Of a stretch of DNA of 64,000 bases, positions 1-10,842 are shown one piece after another (the first letter of the stretch is position 1; every line of letters begins with the position of its first letter). The position numbers were made by a program, and so were the translations under genes. The DNA comes from Carnegiea gigantea (lineage: Eukaryota > Streptophyta > Magnoliopsida > Caryophyllales > Cactaceae), in contig JAKOGI010000024.1 of the NCBI GenBank assembly GCA_029747015.1, forward strand, positions 1,742,003 through 1,806,002, given 5' to 3'. The notes beneath the pieces were generated by a model. That model searched no databases and had not been told where the DNA came from. It worked only from the letters and a program-made list of their open reading frames with translations.

Positions 1-520
1 CTTCTTGTGTTTCTTGTCATGAATCTTTAGGTGAAGCTCTTAGTGAGAGGGCTCATACAACAACACTGCCACCACCACCTCCCAGTGTGGGTCCCGCTTT
101 CGTGGGGTCTGTGGAGATCCAGATGTAGGCTACCTTACCTCTACTGACATCTGTACCGGCAGAGAGGCTAAATCTAAGAGACGCACAAAATAAGATTTTG
201 TGAAAACATTTTATAGAGGAAGGATTTTGTGAAGACAAGTAATGAAAGAAACTAGGGATACGCATCAGGAAATGAAATATTAATATACTAGGTGGCTGTA
301 ACTATGTCAACATAAGTATAACATAGCAGAGGAAGATACTAAACCTTAACAAATAGAGGTAGACAAACAATGTCTCTTCCCAAATATATGTATTATCTGC
401 ATAGAAACATGACACTAATTCAACAACCAAAACTGTCCTACTGCAACTGAAAAACCACAACCAGATCAGGTGGCCAACTCTCCGTAATCTAAGATCCTAA
501 TTCCATCCCGCCATAGTCTC

Positions 521-1057
521 CTATTCCTGAGCCATGTCCTCTATCAATCCAAAAACTTTTAAGTCCTCTCTAATCACCTCGTCCAAACTCTTCTTTGGTC
601 GTCCCCTCCCTCTTTTACATTTGGGGATGTTAATCCTCTCACATCTCCTCACTAGAGCTTCAACACTCCTTCCTTTCCCATGGCTGAACCATCTGAGTCT
701 TATTTCTCTCATCTTATCTTCGATGAGAGCCACTTTAACTACGTCTCTGATTACTCCATTCCTAATTATATCCATTCTCGTTTAAGCATACATCCACCCA
801 ATCATCCTTATCTCTGCTACCATCAACCTTTGAACCTGTGTACCAACGCTATGACCCGTACAATATAGCAGGTCTAACTGCTATATGATAAATTTTGCCT
901 TTTAATCTTACAGGCATCCTCTTACAACACAGCACACCTTAAACTTACTTCTATTTTTGCCAACCCACTTTTATGCGCCGGTTCATATCTTCGTTAATAT
1001 CCCCATTCTGTTGACTGATAGAGCCTAAATATTTAAACTTCTTGACCTTTGTTATCG
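521..1057 (-). pseudogene. LINE-A C-terminal domain (broken)
   Basis: This is the end of the LINE polyprotein after the RT. The best piece (775-521) reads NGVIRDVVKVA, then LRWFSHGKGRSVEALVRRC and RGRGRPKKSLDEVIREDLK, the basic C-terminal tail of plant RTE-type LINEs. The 776-1057 part is interrupted by stops. LINE-B has the same sequence in a longer open frame, which supports the assignment. Confidence 0.75.
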
Positions 1058-1666
1058 TCATCCCATCAATGGTGACTTGTCCCCCGCATCTTCCCTTCCA
1101 CTGAAATGACAATGTAGGTATTCAATTTTTAATCTACTTACTCTAAAGCCTCTAGATTTCAGTGTATGTCTCAATCGCTCCAACTTGTTATTAACTCTCC
1201 CTGGGGTCTTGTCAATAAGAACAATGTCATTTGTGAATAACATACACCATGGTATCTCATATTGAATTCGTTTTGTAAGTTCATCCATAACTAGAGTGAA
1301 AAGAAAAGGGCTTAAAGTGGAACCCTGATGTAGGCCCAAAGCAGTATAGAAGTCACTGGTAGCCTCTCCTGATGTCCTAACACTCGTCCTATCTCCCTCG
1401 TACATATCCTTAATAACTCGAATATACCCAGGTGATACTCCTTTTTTTTCTAAGCATCTCCATTGCAATTCACATGGAACTCTATCATAAACTTTTTCCA
1501 GGTCAATGAACACCATATGAAGATCTACCTTTCTATCTCTATACAATCCTATAAGCCTTCTAAGGAGGTAAATCGCCTCTATAATTGACCTGCCAGGCAT
1601 AAAACCAAATTGGTTCTCTGATATCGAAATGTCTTTTCGCCGCCTTCTCTGAACACCATCTCCCAC
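1058..1666 (-). pseudogene. LINE-A reverse transcriptase core (dead active site)
   Basis: This is the RT palm and fingers of the LINE. Visible motifs in order are [33 protein letters not shown], the [20 protein letters not shown] block and [11 protein letters not shown]. The usual catalytic FADD box reads FTND here, so one catalytic Asp is lost, while the same place in LINE-B keeps FADD. The open piece is about 200 residues and ends at a stop after SPLMG, which matches the frame break seen in LINE-B at the same point (VTSDGM). Confidence 0.85.
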
Positions 1667-1669
1667 AAC

Positions 1670-2500
1670 TTCATAGTGTGACTGAGCAACTTTATACCGC
1701 TATAATTATTACAATCTTGAATATCCTCTTTGTTCTTATACAATGGGATGACTATACTAAACCTCTATTCTCAAAGTATCCTAGCAGTCCTAAAAATAAC
1801 ATTGAAAAGCCCTGTTAGCCACTCTAATCCCGCTTCACCCAAACACTTTCACACTTCCATAGGTATCTGGTCTGGTCCCAATACCTTCCCATTGTTCATT
1901 TTCTTTAGGGACTCTTTAATCTCATCCTTGCTGATAGGTTCACACAATCGAGGATCAAGACATCTTTCATTATTCTCACTTTCCCTACTTCGAAAATCTT
2001 CCACTACTTCACCATTGAGGAGTTTGAAAAAGTACCTTTGCTATCTGTCTTTGATTTCTGCATCCTCAGACAGCAGCTTACCATTTTCATCTTTGATGCA
2101 CCTCACTATACGCAAATCCCTTCTTCTTCTTTCCCTAGCCCTCACTAGTTTAAAGACTTCCTTATCACCTTCCTTGGTCTCTAGTTTTTGATATAACCTA
2201 TCACAAGCCATGCTCTTAGCTACAGCAACAACTTTCTTGCCTACCTTTTTCGCTGGTTTTTATCTAAATCTACTGATCTCTTTCTCTTCCTCCGTCCTAC
2301 TATTTATGAAAGCAGCGTATGCCTTTTTTCTCTTTGACTTTCTCCTTTACCTCCCTGTTCCACAACCAAGCTCCCTTCATTTTGTTATCACCTCTTCTAG
2401 ATGTCCCTAGGATTTTCTTAGCTAACCTTCGAATGCATTCTACCATTACTTCCAACATTGTATCTACATCCTCTACTACCTCCAAGGTCCTTCTTCAGTA
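1670..2500 (-). pseudogene. LINE-A linker and RT N-terminus (highly broken)
   Basis: This stretch corresponds to the segment between endonuclease and RT in LINE-B, where that copy has an open piece with the 'GEKEAFKLARARERRTRD' type Arg-rich linker. Here the antisense bases still show the same layout (Arg-rich linker near 2100-2200, 'SKDEIK' RT start near 1930), but stops and shifts are frequent. It has no independent function. It is identified by position and by matching the second copy by eye. Confidence 0.6.
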
Positions 2501-2544
2501 ATACTCTCTGACAATTTCATAATGTTCTCCTTAGTAAGATTCCA

Positions 2545-3393
2545 TTACTTAACTCTAAGGTCCCCAACAGTGCTCTTCTTCCACTTTGAACATTTGAACT
2601 CTACATCTAACACTAGCAACCTATGCTGAGTACCTAAATACTCACTAGGTATCACCTTACAATCCTTATATAACCTCCGATTATCCACCCTAATTAGGAA
2701 GTAATCAATTTGAGTCTTTATGGAACTACTCTTAAAGGTCACCATGTGGTCCTCCTTTTTCTTAAAATAAGAGTTTGTCGCCAACAATTTATAGGCAACT
2801 GTAAAGTCTAAAATGGCAACTCCTTTATTGTTTCTCTCCCTATAACCGAAGCTTCCGTAAGCTGTATCATACCTGTCTGGGCCTTTAGCAACATGCCCGT
2901 TAAAGCCTCCTCCTATGGAAAGCTTTTCGCTCCGAGGTACATTCTGAATGACCATATCCAAATCCTCCTAAAATTGCTTCTTGATATTGTCCGACAAACC
3001 TATTTGAGGTGCATAAACACTAACCACATTAAGGATTTCTGATCCCACCAATACCTTAATGGCCATAATTCGATCACTCTTACGCCTCACCTCAACAATG
3101 AAGTCAACCAACTCTTTATCAACCCAAATGTGAACTCCATTCCTAGCCTTCTTTGACCCTGAATACTACAACCTATATCCATCAACATCTCTGCCTTTAG
3201 CCCCCACTGACTTAGTCTTTTGAACACAGGCTATGTTAATCCTACGTCTATGCAAACAGTTAACTAATTCTATCGACTTACTCATAAGAGACCCAATATT
3301 CCAAGATGCTAGGCGCACCTTTCGAAACCCTACACCTCTGTTAACCCTATTTGCCCTCGGAGGACTGGCTGAAGCTACTCTATTGCTCGCCAC
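2545..3393 (-). pseudogene. LINE-A APE-type endonuclease (broken)
   Basis: This is the N-terminal part and endonuclease domain of the LINE polyprotein, which nicks target DNA to prime reverse transcription. Two open pieces lie in one frame: 3393-3166 starts with the leader ending in LASWNIGSL, the first endonuclease motif, and 2961-2545 carries GGGFNGHV (degenerate GDFNGH), then IDYFLIR and TQHRLLVLDV. Stops between the pieces remove the middle of the domain as an open frame. In LINE-B the catalytic stretch reads GDFNGHIG, so the Asp has become Gly here. Confidence 0.8.
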
Positions 3394-3430
3394 TAGCTTA
3401 AGCTACAGACACCCACCCCCAGCAATGCAA

Positions 3431-3453
3431 TAATAATAACAATAACAATAATA

Positions 3454-3491
<38 letters not shown>

Positions 3492-3530
3492 AATAATAAT
3501 AATAATACAATAATAATAATAATAAAGGTT
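3431..3530. repeat. Trinucleotide microsatellite (ATA/GAT)
   Basis: A compound simple repeat runs from aataataac units through at least ten gat units to aataat units. It starts exactly where similarity to LINE-B ends on the 5' side of LINE-A. The antisense serine and leucine runs it would encode are repeat artefacts. Confidence 0.9.
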
Positions 3531-3995
3531 GCACTTGAGATTAACGAGGGAATAAACGAATAATAACACCCCAAAATAATCATGAGGTGGGCCTAACTAG
3601 TAGGAAAAGAACAAACTACTGAAACTAAATGGTTAAGAGACGCTAGCTAAAAATAACAACAAAATTAGTTAACAAGACTAGAAATCTACTGGGTGAGAGA
3701 ACCCAACTAGTCACTAATAAAACTAGTAATTAAAAATAATATAATAATAGTAACACTACCAACAGCAACAACAATAATAATAAACACAATAAAGACCCCG
3801 TGAGTGTAAAATCACCCCCAAACATACCAACAACAACAACAATAATAATAGTAATACTAGAGTAACACTAATAACATTACTAGTCGTTAAGGCTTGACTA
3901 ACTAAATAAATAAATAATAGAAGAAATAAATAACTAGATGAATAAATAAACACTAGAACTAATGCAGCTATTAAGGGAGATATGATAATATCAAC
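3531..3995. other. AT-rich spacer with scattered AAC/AAT triplets
   Basis: I see no gene here. The stretch is AT-rich, with short caacaa and aataat runs and several 'aactagt' words. It may be a diverged 5' part of LINE-A, since LINE-B has about 1 kb of non-coding sequence at the same side, but I could not align the two. Confidence 0.4.
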
Positions 3996-4007
3996 AACAG
4001 CAACCAC

Positions 4008-4043
<36 letters not shown>

Positions 4044-4051
4044 TAAAAAAA

Positions 4052-4113
<62 letters not shown>
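3996..4113. repeat. (AAT)n microsatellite
   Basis: This is a nearly pure AAT array of more than thirty units, with one short interruption (attaaaaaaatg) near 4043-4055. Translation gives polyasparagine or polyisoleucine, which I treat as an artefact. Confidence 0.95.
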
Positions 4114-4114
<1 letters not shown>

Positions 4115-4500
4115 CCTACCACCCAACAGTTGTCAGATTGCCAAAAATAATAATAAAGGTTGCTAAGAAAAAAATAAATTAAAGGAAGAGCAAGAGGAGA
4201 TTGAAAGTTGACAGAAGCCCAAACCTGGAAACGGTCTAAACTTTACACCAAAATGAAAACACCCATCTACTTACCTCACAGTCACACACAAGGTTTCGAT
4301 CAGACTACCCAATGGTCATGTGCCACCAGACTAGCTGTTTCCACCCCCACCTATGTCGTGACCATCGTGACTGTCGAAGTTACCGTCGCTGCTTTTGCCA
4401 TCGATCAGAAACAGAGGAGAAGGACTCAGAGAGCCTGCGATGGCCTGGGTTTGTTGTTTGCTGCCTACTGTGGTAGCAAATTTGTGAGTTGGATAATCTA
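4114..4500. other. Unassigned stretch between LINE-A and TAT1
   Basis: I found no recognised coding motif. A more GC-rich part near 4330-4450 has gtcgtgacc, gactgtcg and ccgtcgct words reminiscent of the GC-rich 5' region of LINE-B, so it may be the LINE-A 5' UTR. That is a guess. Confidence 0.3.
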
Positions 4501-4779
4501 TTGAGGTCTCTGTTTTGTTATGGAAAAAGTTTGGGAAAGAATAGAGGGGGTGACCAGAACAGGGAGACGCTGATTCATCCAACACCAAGAACAGAGGATC
4601 AATGCCTTACGCTCAAAACAGTGACCTAAAGGGTTCACATTAAGAAGAAAGGTGAGCATTCCCAACCATTTTCTCGCTAGGTTTTGGGAAAGTAGCCCAT
4701 GTTTCTCATTATCAGATTCACTTCTTATCAAAGAAAGGATCGAAGTCAAATGGGAATTCATCTTTTGAGTTGATGACAA

Positions 4780-5400
4780 TGCATTTTTTGACTATAAACC
4801 CCTAAATTTCCATCCCACCATCGTCGTACTCAACCTCTAGAATGAAAGCTTTCTTTTTAATGATAGTGATCACTGTTGCATCATTTATGGTCACCTAGCC
4901 CCTTTAATTATCATTTTTACTTTTTGATTAATGGTCGATGGTACCACTTTTTGATCAAGCAACCATCGGCAACCAAGCAGGAAAGCAATGTAGCTTGAAT
5001 GTTTATAACATGAAAGGCCACCTTTCTTTCTATTCTCCCAATTGCTATGTTAAAGGCAACATTCCCAAAATGATTTTGTGTGCACTATCAGAAGCTCGTA
5101 AGCCTTGAGTTGAAGGGTTTATGTTTGCTTCTGTTATGCCTAACTTCTCTGCTATTCTTAATGGACATATATTAATTAAGGCCTTCTTATTCACTACGGT
5201 CATGCATCTGAACTTATTTTAGTAGTTATAATGTGACATAAATCCTTATTGTGTTTTATCTCTTCAGGCACGAGGTCTAGGCTGTGAAAAATTATAGTCA
5301 AAAAGGACCTATCGGCTGTAAAGAAACTGACCAATTCTTCAAGGATGGTCCATACTTGGACCTCAATCCTTGCGAGGGCCTTCAACCAGGTCTATTGATG
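4780..5400 (-). pseudogene. TAT1 protease-like region (broken)
   Basis: In transcript order there is first a piece at 5385-5200 with ARIEVQVWTILEELVSFF and HSLDLVPEEIKHN. After a one-base frame change there is a piece at 5203-5047 reading MTVVNKKALINICPLRIAEK, LGITEANINPSTQGLRASDS and AHKIILGML. The second piece fits the retropepsin neighbourhood of Tat elements (xNxxALNxCPL..AxxLG..PSTQxxRAxDS). The catalytic DNG position reads VNK, so it could not be active. Further traces reach about 4780. Its spacing after the gag fragment supports the call. Confidence 0.6.
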
Positions 5401-5791
5401 GTTTATTGAGGGAACTAGGAGCTTGCGTGCATCCTTTGCTCTTTTCAACATAGAGAGGATAGGTTCTTCTTACCTTATTGAATCGAGTATGAGGATTTAT
5501 ATCGTCTTCCATTGCACGTGACCCACTGGACTTCCTCTTTTCATGCTATTTTTCCATTATGGTTTTTATATTTGTAATGAATAGAGTTATCTAGGTGTCT
5601 TCTTGATCATCTCCCGATATTCTATTGAATTGATCCCCGATGAAGGACAAATGGTCAATTTCTTCTTTTGTAATAAAAATTGGGAATAAAAAGCTTAGTG
5701 GGTTGCCCCGATTGTTGGGATTAGCTACATTAGAGATGGGTCAGGTCGCATCATCTATCAGATCCTATGTAGCAGGTTTTAATGCCATGTG

Positions 5792-6129
5792 TTAATCAGT
5801 GCTATGCCCTTTCTGACCGTTCCAATATGCACTGACATCATACTTCTCATTCATTTTTCCTTTAGCGATATTGGGCGTGAGCTTGGTAGGCTTAAGGTAC
5901 CCTTGAATTTCAAGTCCTTTCAAGGCTTTTGTGGGCTTCATTTCAAGTGTGGTAAAGGCCGTGTAAGAGTGGTCAAGTCTATAGGACTTTACCCAATTGA
6001 AATCATTTATTGGTTTAATGTTAGACGTCGATGCTACTTTCTTACCTTTAAAGGATATTTTATTGCTCTCATAAGTGTTTTTTGAGCCATTTTCCATCTC
6101 TTCTTCTATCAACATCCTAGCATCGTACC
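5792..6129 (-). pseudogene. TAT1 gag, C-terminal fragment
   Basis: This open piece reads inward from the hAT boundary: YDARMLIEEEMENGSK, KGKKVASTSNIKPINDFNW, SYTAFTTLEMKPTKALKGLE, LTPNIAKGKMNEKYD, and GQKGHSTD. The order (short acidic segment, KGKK, the ALKGLE block, then a degenerate C/H-type motif) resembles the end of gag in Tat-type elements just before protease. The open frame continues a further 127 bp into the hAT terminus, but that part is not gag. Confidence 0.6.
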
Positions 6130-7319
6130 TAGGGATGGCAATGGCGCGAGGATTCCTAGGGGCCCCATCGGGACCCTGCACCGAAGCGAGGAAAATTCCT
6201 TGGAGGATGGGGGAAATTCCTCCACCAGCTTCGGGGACAGGGCGGGGCAGGAGCAAATTCTCCCCATCCCCGGACCTGCCCCTGGTTAGGGAAATTTACC
6301 CGTCCTCAATCCCCCACCCTGAGTTTAGTTAAAATTACATATATGTCCTTAGTTTATTAGGTCAATTCCCACTTTTTAGAAGGACAAATAAGTAATTTTA
6401 ATGGAAAAGAAAAACCCTATTGCTAATCAATTAGCCTCCACACTCCACCTTTTAGGCACAACTCACTAATCTCTTCCCCCTCCATCATTTTGAGTTTTAA
6501 AACTCAGACCTGAGTTTTTAGCACCTTCGGTTCTTCTTCTTCAGAGTTCACCCCTCCAGTCTTCTAATCTCAATTCTACTTCGGTCCTTGTCCTTCGTTC
6601 GCCGCGTTGGCTGCTCTTCTCTTCAGTCTCAAACGCTATCAGCTCGTCAGTCACCTTCGGCTTTGGCTGTGCAGTGCTTCTCTTCTATTCGAGGCTTGCA
6701 GTAACTCAATTTCTCTTTTCTTTTGTTTGTTTATGCTTTATTGTCAATAGAGTATTCACAGACTTGGTAATTGGCATATAGAGTGGGTTTCACTGGCAAC
6801 AGTGACATAAAAAAAATGAATACTTAACATAGCAAAAGGGAAGAGCGAATACGAAAGAACATTGAAAATAGTCTAGTATTTTGGAGGTGAAAGACAAAGA
6901 AAGAGGGGAAAGGGTTGAAACAAAGAAGATAGGAGCTTGGTCCTCCATAAAGAATTTTTATTTTCTAATTTTTAATTTTACAAAAACCATCATTATAATT
7001 GGTATCAGTTTAGAAATACAATGATGATGTTGCCATTAGCACATGTTTTGGTGTTTCAAATGTCAATATGAATAGAGTTTTTCATAAATAATGGTTTCTG
7101 TGTCTTCTGTTGTCTTCATGATATTAGGAAAGGGACCAAAAAAATGAAAACTAACACCTAGTAGGCAATAGTAGTCTAAGGCCAGTGGTTATAAATTCAT
7201 ATTAAATTTGCTTCTATTGGATATTCTTGATATACCTGATAATTAATATAATACGAACTGAATCTTCTTTTATATTCTATCTTAAAAAATAGGAGTTGTT
7301 TTTTACCTTTAGTGAAAAT
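6130..7319 (+). other. hAT 5' terminus and non-coding leader
   Basis: The stretch holds the left terminal repeat, a GC-rich subterminal region (about 6131-6310), then CT-rich and AT-rich sequence up to the Tekay-like insertion. No coding frame here fits a transposase. It probably carries the promoter and an untranslated 5' leader. The hAT resumes at 18636 after the guest element. Confidence 0.6.
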
Positions 7320-7324
7320 GTCAA
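7320..7324. repeat. Left TSD of Tekay-like element (gtcaa)
   Basis: The 5-bp gtcaa directly before the LTR start is repeated exactly at 18636-18640, directly after the other LTR. Confidence 0.9.
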
Positions 7325-9968
7325 TGTAACGCTCCAAAAATACATGATTCATTACCTGCATTTACCTACTTGCATTTACGTTCACCAACGAGAAATAATA
7401 ACCTAATGAACAGGGCGTTACAACCGTTTACAAAGGACTAGGCTTCCCTTATGCATGAAAACTTAGCGATAAACCAAAGTTTACCCTAAAAAGGGGCATT
7501 CACCATTATAATCACTCAAACCATTTAGTTATATACAGAATAGTTCTAACATCCCAGTTATCCCAAGGATTACACCAACATACATAATTTAGTTCAAATA
7601 TACAGTTGTAACACCAAAATATATAATTCCGTTCAAATATACAGTTGCAACACCAAAGTACATCACAATATGATATGATAGCATCTTAGCACTCATACAC
7701 CGCCAGTCCTGTCTCATTTATCTCCTTCAGTCTCCTTGCCTGCCTGAGGACGGTTCACTGAACATTTTCCTAAAGCAAAACATAAAAACATTTCGAACTG
7801 TGAGCCAAAGCTCAGTACATGCATTCCTGTATTGATAAAGATTCACTGAAAAGTTATTTGGGCCCGCTTTACAATTCATTTTGATTTCAAAACAGGGAAT
7901 GAGACGCATATACAGCTAAATTGCCAAATATTATCGGTTAGTGCACCCCTTAGTAACTGTTACGATCTGTGAATAGGTGTACACCTGCCAAGCCAACCAG
8001 GGGACCTGGCCTGAAGTTGCGCGGGTAATTGGAGGGCAATGCCCTGTAACTGATAACTAATGGGGTCACTAATTATGTGATAAAGCACTGATTAAATTAA
8101 TTCATTGATGTACTTACAAAAACATTACGATTTCGATGAATATGTGTCAATTTCTAAAGAAATAGGCAATAAACGTACCTAGAAGTTTTAAATGCAAGTT
8201 CGCGGAGTAATAAAAGGCAATAAAGTAGAGAGACTGGACGCTCAGGCCTTGATTCTGTTTAAAAGATCATTATAGGAACATGAGGCCAGAAATGAACTTG
8301 TTCTTATAATTGATACCTTTAAATAAAACTGGCTTATAAAGAATCTTTACAAAGCAGTTCATAGATTAAACTAAAATGATGAAACTATGTAAACCATAGA
8401 AATGTGATTTAAGGCACGGTAGCAAGTTCAGAGAATAAGGGCTTATAAAGAGGGTACGGAAAGAATAATTCACAACTTATACTCCCGACCTCAAAATGGG
8501 ACCTAAGACCCTAATATGAAAAGCTGAGGAAGTCCTCCAAAACTTTCATTAAGGACATATGACATGATTCTCACGATAGGGTTACTAAAATGCGGCTAGA
8601 ACACCAACATGTCAGTTTTGAGTCCATCCTGCACAGGTTCAGTAAAATGACCATAACATTTTCCACAGACCTCGGATTAATGCGATTCAAGTGCCATTTT
8701 AAAGCTAACACATTGACCTATCTACCCACCAGAAATCATAATTTTTGGCTGCACCGATCATTACTAGTTTCATCTCAAAATTTGTCTTATTTTTCTGAAA
8801 ATTCCAACCTCACTGTTTGAGTTTGTTCCCTCACTTTTCACACAATCCTCAACTTACACCATTCCTTAAAAGCATGTAAACACACTTTGTTCCATTCCAA
8901 CATCATACAAAAACACCACAATTAATTTTGCTTCATATTCGTATCCAATAAAGCTCATTTTCTAGTCACATATGCACATACCTCAAGTTTAATACTAGTT
9001 TGGTCCAAACCATGCATTCTTGGATAAAACCCTAGCTTAGGGTCAACTTGAACTCACTCCCATCATTTCAAAACACCAAAAACACCATAATAAACTTCAA
9101 TTGATTAAAAGATGAGCAAAATCAAGGATAAAACAATCAATATCCAGCACTTTAACATGAAGCTTGCATGATTAAGATAAAACCCTAACCCTAGCATCAT
9201 CCAACTTCAACTCAACCATGATCCATCACCAAGATAATTCTTAATTCAATCCAAACAACATAATTCACCCTTCAAACAACCAAAGCAAGAAGTAAAAACC
9301 AAAAATTCAAAGATCAAGATTGAAGTCACTTACTTTGAGCTTGAAACAAGTGGAGATGGAGATGATATTTGGTGATTTTGAGGGTGGAAGATGATAGCCA
9401 GTGGAGGGAGATGGTTGGAGGTTGCAATCCTTACCGGGGGCTGGCCGAAAAGTGGCCAGAAAACCACCATAGAAGGGCTGCTACTGCTGGTCTGGTTGGG
9501 CCGTCGGGTAGAGAGAAGGAGAAGAGAAGAAGAGGGAGAAAGTGTCTTGAATTTACTTGGTGTAAAACAAAAGCTTGGAAAAATAAATACTTGGATGAGA
9601 ATTAACCCTCAAAATCTACTTTTTACTAAGTATAATTACGGCCTTACTAAGGGTATTAGCTAAACGAAGAGGGTTAAGTCTTAGTGGACCGAGATTGACC
9701 TTCAACGGGCTCGGGTTTGGAAAAAAGCTGAAACCGATTGCGTTTGCAAACTTTTTTCCCCAAAGCTCGAGATTAATTGGTTGTGGTGTCATGAAAAATA
9801 ATTAAATCGCTTAATTCATAAATATGAAGGCCTAATATCGATCTCCAGAATTTGATAAGAACAAAAAGCCGAATTGCAAGGTGAGGGCCCATTTAAATTT
9901 TCCCGGTTGAAATAACAAAAAGCAATGATTTAAATGCAATGAAATTAATCACATGGATTAATGAAAGG
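7325..9968 (-). repeat. 3' LTR of Tekay-like element (U3 edge missing)
   Basis: It starts tgtaacgctcc on the plus strand and aligns along its length with 15941-18635. On its inner side it stops near 9968 and lacks the last 33 bases of its partner (from 'tgaataaacatg' to 'attaca'), so the inner LTR terminus beside the PPT is deleted. A GC-rich, GA-rich block near 9370-9540 is shared with the other LTR at 18004-18180. Confidence 0.9.
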
Positions 9969-9969
9969 A

Positions 9970-9987
9970 AACCCCCCTTAAAAAGTT
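9970..9987 (-). promoter_or_regulatory. Polypurine tract of Tekay-like element
   Basis: On the minus strand this reads ctttttaaggggggtt, directly after the pol stop codon and before the 3' LTR. Such a tract primes plus-strand DNA synthesis. The expected following bases of the LTR start are deleted. Confidence 0.75.
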
Positions 9988-10128
9988 TCATCCTCGAAAC
10001 TGATGAACCATATCATGCAGGATTACCTCGAATAAATGTGGGTATTTGGTTTTCATCGCCTCTTTGGTCTCCCAAGTGGCTTCTTGGGAGGTGTGGTTTA
10101 TCCAGAGTACTTTGACTAATGATGTCTA
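9988..10128 (-). pseudogene. Chromodomain tail of pol after an in-frame TAG
   Basis: Directly after the stop at 10126-10128 the same frame continues TSLVKVLWINHTSQEATWET, then KEAMKTKYPHLFE and VILHDMVHQFRG, and ends at a TGA at 9988-9990. LVKVLW..H..QEATWE is the chromodomain signature of plant chromoviruses, thought to direct integration toward marked chromatin. The TAG replaces one residue between QLRNK and TSLVKV, so this is a single nonsense change in an otherwise complete domain. Confidence 0.85.
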
Positions 10129-10842
10129 CTTGTTACGCAGCTGCTTGATCTTGCGATCTAGTATTTGGACAGGATGCTCCTCATATACTAGATCTTCAGT
10201 GATTTTGATAGGTTCAGATACAATGGTATGGTCTGGATCTGGAATATATTTTCTAAGCTGAGATATATGAAACACGTTATGCACGTGCTCAAGTTCCATA
10301 GGCAGATCTAAATGATAAGCAATGGAATTCAACCTTTCAATGATTTCATAAGGTCCAATATACCTTGGACTCAGTTTGCCCCGTACTCTAAACCTCTTGG
10401 CACCTCTGGTTGGTGAAACTTTCAGAAAAACTTTATTGCCTACTTGAAACTCTAGAGGCCTTCTTCTTTTGTCTGCATAACTTTTTTGTCGACTTTGGGC
10501 AACCTTGATATGTTCCCGAATCTTTCTTATTGTTTCAGTGGTCTCTTGAATCATTTCAGGACCTATAATCAGTGCCTCGTCCAAATCAGTCCAGCACAAC
10601 GGGGTTCTACATTTTCTCCTGTATAAAGCCTCAAATAGGGCCATTTTGATGGTGGACTGATAGCTGTTATTATAAGAGAACTCCACCAAAGGTAAATCAT
10701 CTTTCCACCTCCCTTGGAACTCCAATACACAGGCTCTCAGCATGCCCTCCAAAATTTGATTCACTCTTTCAATTTGTCCATCTGTTGCTGGGTGATAGGA
10801 GCTACTAAAGTTTAGTTTGGCCCCAAAGGCCTTTTGAAGCGC
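10126..10842 (-). pseudogene. Integrase C-terminal half
   Basis: In transcript order: an in-frame stop at 10843-10845, then ALQKAFGAKLNFSSSYHPAT, DGQIERVNQILEGML, the glutamate-containing end of the DDE core. Next come PLVEFSYNNSYQSTIKMALF, KSYADKRRRPLEFQVGNKVF, the GPY/F motif (KLSPRYIGPYEIIERL) and VHNVFHISQLRKYIPDP. The GPY/F motif and the following linker are what chromoviruses carry between the integrase core and the chromodomain. Confidence 0.9.

Larger units (their letters stand above)
54..3430 (-). mobile_element. LINE-A: decayed RTE-type LINE
   Basis: This is a non-LTR retrotransposon of the plant RTE type, read on the minus strand, with endonuclease at high coordinates and reverse transcriptase at low ones. 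The order of parts matches LINE-B near the other end of the window: N-terminal segment, APE-type endonuclease, linker, RT, then a C-terminal Arg/Lys-rich domain. The low-coordinate end carries the GT-rich 3' tail with the motif 'gggtc..ggagatccagatgtaggc..ccttacc' typical of these LINEs (about 60-170). I found no convincing target-site duplication. The 5' end is uncertain because clear similarity to LINE-B stops near 3430, where trinucleotide repeats begin. Stops, frameshifts and a damaged RT catalytic motif make it an inactive copy. Confidence 0.85.
4501..6129 (-). mobile_element. TAT1, left part: decayed Tat-type Ty3/gypsy element
   Basis: This is a minus-strand remnant of a Ty3/gypsy retrotransposon of the Tat type, truncated at the right by the hAT insertion. 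Its continuation is at 28400-29190 on the far side of the hAT. In transcript order the left part holds the end of gag (6121-5792) and then a protease-like region (about 5400-4780). LTRs, RT and integrase are not visible. Many stops and shifts make it the oldest layer of this nest. Confidence 0.65.

Noticed and set aside
534..2501. Several plus-strand open frames opposite LINE-A
   Set aside because: Shadows of the minus-strand LINE coding sequence; Ser/Leu-rich translations are typical of the reverse strand.
3982..4182. Polyasparagine/polyisoleucine open frame
   Set aside because: Product of the (AAT)n array.
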